The notes under the pieces were generated by a model. The model saw only the letters and a program-made list of their open reading frames with translations. It had not been told where the DNA came from and ran no database searches. 64,000 nucleotides of DNA from Pogonophryne albipinna (taxonomy: Eukaryota; Chordata; Actinopteri; Perciformes; Artedidraconidae): assembly GCA_028583405.1 (NCBI GenBank), contig JAPTMU010000424.1, positions 50,178 to 114,177 of the forward strand, read 5' to 3'. Positions 49,501 through 62,236 of this stretch are shown here, in pieces; the stretch's first letter is position 1, and each line of letters starts with the position of its first letter. The position numbers and the translations under genes are program-made.

Positions 49501-49992
49501 TCTCTGTGAGGCTGAACTCAGGGATGGAACATGTTCTCTCCTTGAGGCTGAACTCAGGGATGGAACATGTTCTCTCTGTGAGGCTGAACTCAGGGATGGA
49601 ACATGTTCTCTCTGTGAGGCTGAACTCAGGGATGGAACATGTTCTCTCCTTGAGGCTGAACTCAGGGATGGAACATGTTCTCTCCTTGAGGCTGAACTCA
49701 GGGATGGAACATGTTCTCTCTGTGAGGCTGAACTCAGGGATGGAACATGTTCTCTCCTTGAGGCTGAACTCAGGGATGGAACATGTTCTCTCTGTGAGGC
49801 TGAACTCAGGGATGGAACATGTTCTCTCTGTGAGGCTGAACTCAGGGATGGAACATGTTCTCTCCTTGAGGCTGAACTCAGGGATGGAACATGTTCTCTC
49901 TGTGAGGCTGAACTCAGGGATGGAACATGTTCTCTCTGTGAGGCTGAACTCAGGGATGGAACATGTTCCATCCCTGAGTTCAGGGATGGAAG
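43565..49992 (-). repeat. 36-bp minisatellite, right array (about 178 copies), inverted
   Basis: The same unit in reverse complement (gatggaacatgttctctctg followed by tgaggctgaactcagg). The order of variants mirrors the left array: 45,280-46,200 matches 42,490-41,600 and 48,400-49,980 matches 39,720-38,690. The part 43,565-45,280 has no partner left of the gap. The outer edge carries a perfect 40-bp palindrome at 49,944-49,983. Homopolymer indels are frequent at 43,565-44,230 and 46,490-48,200 and rare beyond 48,420. Confidence 0.97.
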
Positions 49993-50375
49993 CGAAACAC
50001 TTCTGTCAGTGTCCGGCTCACAGGCTGCAGCTGAGAGGGGAGTCCAGAAGTAACAAAACACCTACTTATTTACGATATGACAAAACAAGAGGACTTAACG
50101 AACCTAAGCAAACGTGGGAGTCAGTTACAACAACTCAAAATCTAAAGTATATTCGTCTAATATCCAGTCAGAATATGTCCTTTATGATATAAGACACAAT
50201 AACTGGAAAAAGCTGCTCCAAAAACAAGTTAAAGAATAATGAAAACAAGCTGTTCTCTCTTGAATCAGTCCAAAGATCTGCCAATAGAACAAGTGAACAT
50301 TAGCTTGGTGAGATCTCTTGAAATAAGACGGGATATTTAGATTAATCACATCTTGTAATTATCTGGAGAACTCAT

Positions 50376-51012
50376 CCATCCATCCATCTTCTTCCGCTTA
50401 TCCGTGGTCGGGTCGCGGGGGTAGCAGTTCCAGCAGAGAGCCCCAAACTTCCTTTTCCCTGGCGACATCAACCAGCTCTGACTGGGGGATCCCAAGGCGC
50501 TCCCAGGCCAGCGGAAGAGATATAATCCCTCCACCTGGTCCTAGGTCTACCCCTTGGTCTCTTCCCAGCTGGACGTGCCTGGAACACCTCCCTAGGGAGG
50601 CGCCCAGGTGGCATCCTAACTAGGTGCCCGAACCACCTCAACTGGCTTCTTTCGACGCGAAGGAGGAGCGGCTCAACTCCGAGTCCCTCCCTGATGACCG
50701 AACTTCTCACCTTATCCCTAAGGGAGACACCAGCCACCCTGCGGAGAAAACCCATCTCGGCCGCTTGTATCCGCGATCTCGTTCTTTCGGTCATGACCCA
50801 TCCTTCATGACCATAGGTGAGGGTAGGAACGAAAATGGCCCGGTAGACAGAGAGCTTTGCCTTCTGGCTCAGCTCCCTTTTCGTCACAACGGTGCGGTAA
50901 AGCGACTGCAGTACCGCTCCCGCTGCTCCGATTCTCCGGCCCATCTCACGCTCCATTGTTCCCTCACTCGAGAACAAGACCCCGAGATACTTGAACTCCT
51001 TCACTTGGGGTA
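50376..51012 (-). mobile_element. Rex3-like RTE retroposon, 5'-truncated, right arm only
   Basis: The element reads right to left. It begins at 51,012 inside the reverse-transcriptase ORF and ends in a gatggatggatgg tail at 50,376-50,388. (GATG)n 3' tails and severe 5' truncation are known features of Rex3, an RTE-clade element of teleosts. A 9-bp target duplication, agaactcat, flanks it at 50,367-50,375 and 51,013-51,021. The left arm has a single copy of that site (38,304-38,312), so both filled and empty states are present in this window. Confidence 0.88.
50398..51004 (-). pseudogene. RTE/Rex3 ORF2 C-terminal fragment
   Basis: From 51,004 leftwards the frame reads MKEFKYLGVLFSSEGTMERE and goes on through LSVYRAIFVPTLTYGHEGWV, RVAGVSLRDKVRS, LRWFGHLVRMPPGRLP and GKRPRGRPRTRWRDYIS. 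This is the region after the reverse-transcriptase core of RTE-type polyproteins (KYLG, LTYG.E.W, LRW.GH..RMP, RGRPR.RW.D). A frameshift at about 50,511-50,516 moves the end into another frame, LAWERLGIPQSELVDVAREK, which continues to a stop at 50,398-50,400 after LLPPRPDHG. The endonuclease and catalytic YADD region are missing, so the copy is dead on arrival. Apart from the frameshift it is well preserved, which implies a young insertion. Confidence 0.88.
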
Positions 51013-52475
51013 AGAACTCATTTTGAACTATATTTCACCAGAACCAGGAGATGTTGTGTTTCAATATGAGCTGCAAACGCTCAAAGGTTTTCTGTGTTCT
51101 GATGTTAGTTGGTGACTTTCTAATAAATATGTAAAGATGTGTTTCATCTGAGATGCAACTCAAAGTAAGATGTTTTGACTGAACAAGATGATGCATTGTC
51201 TAAAAACAAGAGCCTACGTCTCACTGCAGTGTCACTTCTGAAGTCATGATATCAGGAGGAGAGACATATTCTATAGATATTAGACACATGGCAGGATTTA
51301 GAGTGTGTGTAGTGCAGGAGCAGAGCGGCATTAGCTGCTAACAAACTGTAGACGGAGAAGAGCAGGAATTAGGAGAAAGGACCTGGATGATAATTATACT
51401 GAGAGCCTGAGAAGACGTGGTGTTTAAAAAGTGAGGCTAACCAACAGCAGGGAAGGAGCTCATGGTGCCGCCGTGAATACAACCCTCTGCACAATGAGCC
51501 TTTACAGAAGCAGGAGGTAAAGACTTAGTCAATAAACACACACTGAAGTCAGGGGCGGCGGGTGCTGTAGGCTAGGGAGGTTAAGCCTTCCCAAATATTT
51601 GTGTCACTGCATCCTGGTAAAATACAAATATAATGTTTGTGTCTTTGACATTAGCGCTGCTATGCGCCCTGTGCCCTGTGCTATGAAGCCAGTTCAACAG
51701 ACCCTGGATATGTCTGAGTTATCTTAACTAACCCTAACAAACGAGATCTCGCTAAGCGGTCCTACGACGCTGGTTATCAACTCGGTAAATCAAGCCAGGG
51801 TTTCTCTCACCAGCTGAGAGCGCGTTCACGTGAAAGGGGCGGGGTTAGCTACATTTGACCAATCACAAACGGGGACAAGTGTACTGACAGCGCAGCGTCA
51901 TACTTCATTAATGAAAAGTAAACTAATATTAGACAAATATGAGCTTTAAACATCCATGACTTAAACACTTGATCCAGGATCAAAGCCACAGAGCTGCACC
52001 TGCAAGGTGAATACAGCTGGTAACAGAACAAGTGTTTGAATGCGTACATTAACAGCTTTATGATATCACTGCCCGTCTAAGACACCATCTGACTTTCATT
52101 ACATTTGACTCGAGTGTTTCCTCAACTTAATGTGTTGCTTAAAATAATCCTTCTGCATCCAGTCTGTGACACTGTGAGTGTTGCACGGCCAGATACGGCT
52201 CAGCTGACTCAGATCAGGAGATATATGATACATTATGATCGATGATCTGATTGATGTGATATGAATGATAAGTGCGACACGTCGGCGTCTTCTCTGTATA
52301 CGGCAGTTTAAACTGTATTTCCTTTCTCCTGTAATATGACTTGATAGATTGAAACTCCGCACACGGAGCTCTGATTGGTCAGCAGGCGGTACTTTCACTG
52401 AGTTGATCTCTTTTCGCTCTTTACGCCGGGGGCGGGCAGCGTCAGGTAACAAAAGTTATCTGTGCTCATCTGAAC

Positions 52476-54838
<2,363 letters not shown>

Positions 54839-55439
54839 GGCTGCACGGTGGCTTCTCCCTCGCTGCTCTTGTGATTATCTGAACCGCTCTCTGTATTTTA
54901 ATCTCATCTTCTGCGTCTGATCCGACGCCAGCTCATTTCTCTGGTGGAGGAAATGAAAAGCGGATCTTTAATGTTCCCCGGTTCCTCCCGGTTCCCCCCG
55001 TCATGCATGAGCTGAGGATCCACATCTTCTCCTGATATCAGAGGCTGAACGAGGGCATTAGGCTGCAGGACTCTAATGTGGCGTCTTCACGCCTCACAGG
55101 TCGCCATGTATTCCACTCTGATATGTTAAGCATTCATTACTGCCTGTCTCCGGGAGTCACTTCATGAGGAGCGACTCCTCAGATAATGCTCATAACGACT
55201 TTAGCCGCTCCTCATAATGTGAGCCGGAGCCTTCAGAGTTCAGACTGCACGCAAAACACCAGGACAACACTCACAAGTGATCAGATCAGAGACACTCATT
55301 GACCCACATCGTTCATCAGCAGCAGCATGGGGACAAGACATGCTCAGGGACTACAGGAGAAGTACTCAGGTCTGGTACTTGAGTGAAAGGAGAAGTACTT
55401 TAAAATCCTTGAGGACCACCTGAGAACAGTCAGTACAGA
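54839..55439. other. No gene recognised
   Basis: Mirror of 33,909-34,512. Confidence 0.45.
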
Positions 55440-55785
55440 CAACCCAGTCTCACGGCATGTCGTGTTATAGTCAGGACATGTAATCTATTGATTCGTGTTC
55501 ACCAACACGACTTTCCCCTTTTTTTTTTTCGTGTCACACAGAACGATTTTAAAAGCAATGTATTTCTGTTGGTAGTAAGTTTCGTGCCTGCGTCTTTTTG
55601 TCCGGTCGGGTGTTGGAAGACCGGAAGCTGTGGGGTTCATAAAAACATGTTCTTACTCGATATCAAGCCACGATTATTGTTTTTATTTTATATCGTATAA
55701 TGTCGGACTTTTGTTTCCGTCTGTGAGGAAAAGAAACGGGTCAGGAACTGAATTTCTAAATAAAAATAACCGGAAACAGACGTAA

Positions 55786-56158
55786 TAATAATAATAATAG
55801 CTTGGATTTATATAGCGCCTTTCAAGGACCCAAGGTCGCTTTACAAGTAATAGGGCAAAAACCAACATAACAAACCAAAAGTCAGACAGACAGAACAACA
55901 GATCGATTAGGGGCCGAAAGCCTTGGCAAACAGATGGGACTTGAGGGCCCTTTGAAGGCGTCGAGTGTGGGGATGTTGCGAATCTCCGCAGGGAGAGCGT
56001 TCCAGAGGGGGGGGGGCTGCCACGCTGAAGGCTCTGTCCCCGAAGGTTCGCAGTTTGGTGCGGGGGGTGGTGAGCAGGCCAGAGTCTGAGGACCGCAGGT
56101 TCCGGGGTGGGTCATGTGGGTGAAGGATGTCCGTTAGGTACGTAGGCATTTCGAGCGA
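55786..56158 (-). pseudogene. L2-type LINE 3' fragment (right-arm copy)
   Basis: Reverse-complement copy of 33,190-33,562 with the same C-run frameshift (56,005-56,018) and the same att-repeat tail at 55,786-55,800. It retains the LRSSDSGLLTTPRTKLRTFG and GDRAFSVAAP motifs. Shared frameshifts show that the fragment was already broken before the two arms separated. Confidence 0.8.
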
Positions 56159-56844
56159 TTACCCAAGATCCGCAGTTATGGTTTAAGCTCGCTGATTGGA
56201 TGGTTTAGCCGCAATGCATGTTGGGATTTGGTGTTTATATGATATGAAATCGGAAAAACATTTTTTTTAATAGAAAATAATACTTAATTCCGAGTGTTCT
56301 TGCTTTTCTCTTTGAAAGTCATCACATAACGGCATTGTAATACACGGTTCGGCTGCATTACATATTACATATCTGCCGTAGTTCTTTATTTATAGAGCCC
56401 TGATGAGAAGACTTCTAGACAAACAGAAGAAATGCCGCCAACACTGAAAATGTGACGTGGATCATAAATATATCAGCAATTAAACAATATCTTACATTTC
56501 TCTTCACACAATACGTCTCCTTGCAGTATCAACACTAATTCGGCTGACTTTTACATTTGATCTCATTCATAGATGGGTTATATTTACACCATAACGGTGC
56601 ACAGCTGATAGAAAAGGACTTGTAGTTTTTAAAGATATTACTGATTTCCTTTGAATGTAAGAATGTAAATACTGAGTCTGAAATAGTATAGCAATATGCT
56701 GTAACATTATGTGAACGCATGAATAAAACTACACATCTTCAGATGTTATACATACACAAGTGTCCTACACTAATAATACAAAGTTATTATTAGTATGCTG
56801 TGTGTACCTTGTGTCACCGCCTAGTGGTTAAAGCACGTTATTGA

Positions 56845-56905
56845 ATTATTTTTGTTGAATAATGTTATTTTTGTTGAATAATGTTATTTTTGTTGAATAA
56901 TGTTA
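56845..56905 (-). repeat. 19-bp repeat, 3 copies
   Basis: The unit is ttttgttgaataatgttat. The left arm has 5 copies. Confidence 0.9.
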
Positions 56906-57835
56906 TTTGATTAAAACAATATTAAGAGTCCATACTTTCATAGGGGGAAAGTAGAAGGTCAATGATAGAAGTATAGAATATAAAAAATCAAGAAGATACT
57001 GTAAGTGATCTCTACAATAAAACAGTTTAGTGCCGGATGTACAAAGATATTAATATGAGGATGTGCAAAACAGACAAACTAATTAACCTTTATTAACACA
57101 TTAAAGAATACTTTAGATTAAGGTCTTCTTTCAAAGAGTGTTAATTTCGTCAGCTATTTTTTAATTTAGTTTTAGTCTTAGTCCTGTGTTAAATTTCCTT
57201 TTTAGTTTTAGTCATATTTAGTCACCTTCATCCTGTTTTTATTTAGTCAAGTTTTAGTCGACTAAAAGTCTGAGCATTTTAGTCTTATTTTAATCAAAGA
57301 AAACTAATTATTTTAGTCTACTTTTTGTCAATGAAAACTGTTGAGTCTTTTTTAGTCATCAGATTATATAGAACATTTCAGTCAAACTAGTCGAGCCAAA
57401 ACCAATCATTTGTCATTTTAGTCAAACGTATTTCACAATAAGATTATATCTTGTCCTTATTTGATGAAAAACAGGTTGAATGATTGAGAAGCTTTGCAGA
57501 GAGTATCAGGTTTGTGGTGTTTTTACCTGTGTTTTGGCCACATTGCTTCCCTTCTGATAAAACAATGCATTCGCTTTTTTTCTCCGCCTCATTGTAGCGA
57601 AAATGGGCCCAAATATCACATCGTTTCTTTCTCCCAAGCAGTGGTGGCTTTAGACTTTTTCGTTGTCAGTCATTTTGACGGACAGGATCGTAACATTTCC
57701 GTCATAATCCATTATTACCCGTCGAGTGCACAATTTATCACTCACTCGCGCTGACGGGGGGGGTATTCGATTAACGCGAGTGCGACCACTGCTCCCAAGC
57801 CCTGTTGTTGCCATTTTATTTTCTGTTGAATAAGG

Positions 57836-58037
57836 TTAGTTAGACCATGAGTTAGACCACGAGTTAGACCATGAGTTAGACCACAAGTTAGACCACGAGT
57901 TAGACCACGAGTTAGACCACGAGTTAGACCATGAGTTAGACCACAAGTTAGACCACGAGTTAGACCACGAGTTAGACCATGAGTTAGACCACGAGTTAGA
58001 CCATGAGTTAGACCACAAGTTAGACCATGAGTTAGAC
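57836..58037 (-). repeat. 12-bp minisatellite, about 17 copies
   Basis: Units are agttagaccacg, agttagaccatg or agttagaccaca. Mirror of 31,252-31,476. Confidence 0.93.
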
Positions 58038-58097
58038 CCAAGTCTTCCTGACAGTTCACATTGTGCCGCTGCCCGGTGTAATTCAAATCTACCGCCG

Positions 58098-58500
58098 CGC
58101 GCAGCACAGACACACACAGCTGCTGCCCAGCCGCAGCACAGACACACAGCTGCTGCCCAGCCGCAGCACAGACACACAGCTGCTGCCCTGCCGCAGCACA
58201 GACACACAGCTGCTGCCCAGCCGCAGCACAGACACACAGCTGCTGCCCAGCCGCAGCACAGACACACAGCTGCTGCCCTGCCGCAGCACAGACACACAGC
58301 TGCTGCCCAGCCGCAGCACAGACACACAGCTGCTGCCCTGCCGCAGCACAGACACACAGCTGCTGCCCTGCCGCAGCACAGACACACAGCTGCTGCCCAG
58401 CCGCAGCACAGACACACAGCTGCTGCCCTGCCGCAGCACAGACACACAGCTGCTGCCCAGCCGCAGCACAGACACACAGCTGCTGCCCAGCCGCAGCACT
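58098..58500 (-). repeat. 30-bp minisatellite, 13 copies
   Basis: The unit is agctgctgcccagccgcagc followed by acagacacac, with a gccctg variant. The 213-codon and 186-codon frames here arise from the 30-bp (ten-codon) unit. Confidence 0.94.
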
Positions 58501-59788
58501 GGAAATGGAACTGCTGGGAGAAAAACTGACTATCAGAGATGTAACGTTATCTTTGATAATATTTCGTCTCCTCCTTTTTCGTCAACGAAAGTAAAGACAG
58601 ATTTTGGCATAGTTTTTATTTAGTGAACTACATTTTCGTCTCGTCACTTTTCGTCAACGATATTGCATGATGATTTCGTTACAGTTATTGTTTACTGCCG
58701 TCGGTGCCGTCTCGTCATCGTTTCGTTTTCGTCATGGAAAAAAAGGTCGTTGACGAACATATTTCGTCATAGTTTTAGTCAACGAAATTAACACTACTTT
58801 CAAATAAGAAAAAAGCTTTGGGGGTATCTATCTACAGATAAATATTAAGTCTGACAAAGTATTTAACGTCTAATGTATTGCTTTCCTGCAATGTTAACTA
58901 TGTTGAAGCACTTAGAACATCTTGAAATCTTGAAAGGGATGTGCAAAATAGCCATAATATACAGTCTTTAATGAACTATTAGTAGAGAATAACGAGTAAT
59001 GAATATACTTTATAGAGATCTGCAGATACATGTTTAGTCTTCTCGAGCACCAACTATCAAATATCTCTCCTGATTGTTGGCACTTGACAATCACCTTTCC
59101 TGAGTTTTACTCAGGTGTAACTAAAGTCTGATTTAAGGGTTGTTTATATTTCACATCATTAATCAGAATCTGCAGAGTAACTAAAATAAATGTAGTGGAG
59201 TCAAAATACCAGGTTAACCTCTGAATTGTAGTGGAGTAGAATTACAAAGTAACAATGAGCTGTCATGTGGGTATATATTAATGCTGCCATTATGGATACA
59301 AGCGATTTTCACCCATTTAGTAATTACACGTTTTAAATGTGTACACACCAATGTGTTTCCTATGGCCTAAACCTCCAGGGCTGTACACAGTTTAATACTG
59401 TCAACTTCTCATTTTGGGGAAAACGAAAACGTTCAGTCGAGACGTCCCATAGAACATGTTGCGGAACACAATAGCCAGCATGTGTAGTTCTCGTTGGGCG
59501 TTCGAGTCCAGTTTTGGATAGTCTGGCGTGGTTTCGTTCCATTTCAAAATGCTGTTTGACGCTCGGCGTAACCTTGGCGCACTGCCCTCCAATATCCAAT
59601 CAGAGCTTGAAGATTAATCACGGGGACTGTAGTCCTAAACGATAGCTGGGGATTATGGGTAGTGTAGTGTCTTCGGCCATCCTAAACTCAGAAATGTTTT
59701 TCGGATTTCATATCGCATAAACACCATATCCCAACATGCATTGCGGCTACAACATCCAATCACCGAGCTTCAAGCTGAGGATCTTGGG

Positions 59789-61702
59789 TAGGGTTGGGTA
59801 CCGAGAACCGGTTCCGGTTCGGAACCGGTTCCAACATTTCGATTCCAACGGCATCATTTAGAAATGTGAATTTCGGTTCCGCTTTTCGATGCCTGAGGAA
59901 ATGTTTCTCGCCGCTCTCCGTAGCCTACTGTATGACTGCAGCGAGGCGGGAAATGTAGCGTTGTACCTACACTTCCTACAGCGTAACCTGAGACCAGGGC
60001 CGGCCCGTAGCACTGGTGTTATAGATGTTCGCCTAGGGCGCCAGATCTGTGGAGGCGCTGCGCTGACAGATCTGGGAGGGAAGAAAACATTTTTGACCGT
60101 TGGGGCTCATCCTAATTTTCGGCCTTGATGTAACAACATTCATAATTAAGTAAATGTAACACCCTTTTCATCCCGGTTACACGTTTCATTTGCCCTGTAC
60201 GATGGGCGCTGTAAGTGATGACAATGGGGGATGTTGGCTTATCTGGCGCCCGCAGCTCACAGCCAAAGTGCGAGGGAGGGAGGGAGAAAGGGAGAGAGGG
60301 AGGGTGCACCGGTACGCGCTGTTGTTATTAGCATCTGGTGCTAGCTGCTCTAACGGAAGAAGAAGATGTTTCTCCAATGATGTGGAGGAGAGTCCTCTCC
60401 AGTCAGACTGAGAGGCTGATAACTACAGCTCAGTGAGGTAAAGGACTCTGAGGGCTGGAGGAGAGTCCTCTCCAGTCAGACTGAGGCTGATAACTACAGC
60501 TCAGTGAGGTAAAGGACTCTGAGAGGTGGAGGAGAGTCCTCTCCAGTCAGACTGAGGCTGATAACTACAGCTCAGTGAGGTAAAGGACTCTGAGAGGTGG
60601 AGGAGAGTCCTCTCCAGTCAGACTGAGGCTGATAACTACAGCTCAGTGAGGTAAAGGACTCTGAGAGGTGGAGGAGAGTCCTCTCCAGTCAGACTGAGGC
60701 TGATAACTACAGCTCAGTGAGGTAAAGGACTCTGAGAGGTGGAGGAGAGTCCTCTCCAGTCAGACTGAGGCTGATAACTACAGCTCAGTGAGGTAAAGGA
60801 CTCTGAGAGGTGGAGGAGAGTCCTCTCCAGTCAGACTGAGAGGCTGATAACTACAGCTCAGTGAGGTAAAGGACTCTGAGAGGTGGAGGAGAGTCCTCTC
60901 CAGTCAGACTGAGGCTGATAACTACAGCTCAGTGAGGTAAAGGACTCTGAGGGTTCAGATAGTTCACTTTAGTCTAAGTTCAAACGGTTTGATCACAATT
61001 TATGTAAACACATATTTCCAAGGCTCTCCTTTATAATGATTGGGATAAAACAGGTTTGAAATCATTCCAATGTAAACTATAGGACAGTAAACCAGACATA
61101 TCGTTTAAACTGGAGAGATACAAAAATATGCATAAATAAAATAGTAAAATAAGATATGAATGAACAACAAAAATAAAACACGTTACATGTATTTGTTATT
61201 GGCTATGGGTTACTGGTTATGCTCACATACTTATTTAATTATTAAAATGTAAACCGATCTTTTTCATATGGGTGTTTAGAGTTCCCCTAGATCTAGTCTC
61301 TAGTCATTCTGCTCAAAGTGCACCAGATTGAAGCATTTTACTTTCAAATGTTCAAACATTTCTTCCCGGTTTGCCTGAGAGGCAGATCTGCTTGTTTTTC
61401 TCAACAACAACTGTTTTTAAATGGGGGGGGGGTTCCTTTAAAAGTTGCACTGTTGTAGCTTCAGTGGTTCAGGTTACAGTTACATAGCAGTGAATATAAA
61501 CAGACTGATTCATGTGAATATTACTGTAAACTAACCTGTGTCAAAGTTTCTCGAATAAATGTAATTTCTTGGTGGAAGAAGCGTGTATCATTTTGTTACC
61601 CTGCCTCAAAGAACCGGAATCAAGAACCGTTAAGAACCGGAATCGAAAAGTAGAATCGGAATCGGAATCAGAATCGTGGAAATTCAAACGATACCAACCC
61701 TA
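59789..61702. mobile_element. hAT-type non-autonomous element (right-arm copy)
   Basis: It starts tagggttgggtaccg and ends gataccaaccctaa-like sequence at 61,702, flanked by the 8-bp direct repeat atcttggg (59,781-59,788 and 61,703-61,710). It is 75 bp shorter than the left copy, about one 71/73-bp unit plus small changes. Confidence 0.82.
60380..60955 (-). repeat. 71/73-bp minisatellite, 8 copies
   Basis: Units contain tggaggagagtcctctccag, tcagactgaggctgataact and acagctcagtgaggtaaagg. Mirror of the nine-copy array at 28,531-29,178. Confidence 0.93.
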
Positions 61703-62236
61703 ATCTTGGGTAATCAGTTCAGTGGCTGTGTATCGCAACGATGCTACGTCTGTTTCCGGTTATTTTTATTTTGAAATTCAGTTCCTGACGGACGCCAAAA
61801 AAGCCAGAGATTATGGAATTAAACAAGTAAATAAAAACAAGGATAATTGTGTGTTATTGGTGAGTAAATAGTAAATAACAGTGTTATTTAGAAAAGAATA
61901 ACAAATTAGAAGGAAAAAAAGATTTAAAAATACAGATGTCAGTATCCTGAGGCTCTGAGCCGTTTCTTTTCCTCACAGACGGCATTATACGATTTAAAAT
62001 GAAAAAAGAATAATCGTGGCTTGATATTGAGTAAGAACATGTTTTCATGAACCACACAGCTTCCGGTCTTCCACGACCCGACCGGACAAAAGGACGAAAC
62101 ATGCTACCAATAGAAATACATAGCTTTTAAAATCGTTCTGTGTGACACAAAAAAAAGGGGTAAATCGTGTTGGTGAACACGAATCAATAGATTACATGTC
62201 GTGACTATAACACGACATGCTGGGAGACTGGGTTGG

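Larger units (their letters stand above)
49993..52475. other. Unique-looking DNA carrying one retroposon, no host gene
   Basis: Mirror of 36,851-38,687 apart from the insertion at 50,376-51,012. No coding family is recognised outside that insertion. Confidence 0.45.
57136..58796. mobile_element. hAT-like non-autonomous element (right-arm copy)
   Basis: Flanked by the 8-bp direct repeat ctttcaaa (57,128-57,135 and 58,797-58,804). It is 250 bp longer than its left-arm mirror, mainly because of nine extra 30-bp units. Confidence 0.75.
55440..62236. mobile_element. Long-TIR composite transposon, right-arm copy (6.8 kb)
   Basis: Mirror of 27,250-33,908, starting aacccagtctcacggcatg and ending gagactgggttg. 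It carries the same L2 fragment and the same two hAT elements at the same internal sites, so the nesting predates the separation of the arms. Confidence 0.7.

Noticed and set aside
38618..50192. Multiple 200-570-codon frames (SSASQREHVP, LRLNSGMEHV and EAELRDGTCS repeats)
   Set aside because: Frames of the 36-bp minisatellite on both strands. No frame is preferred, and indels break all of them in the inner part.
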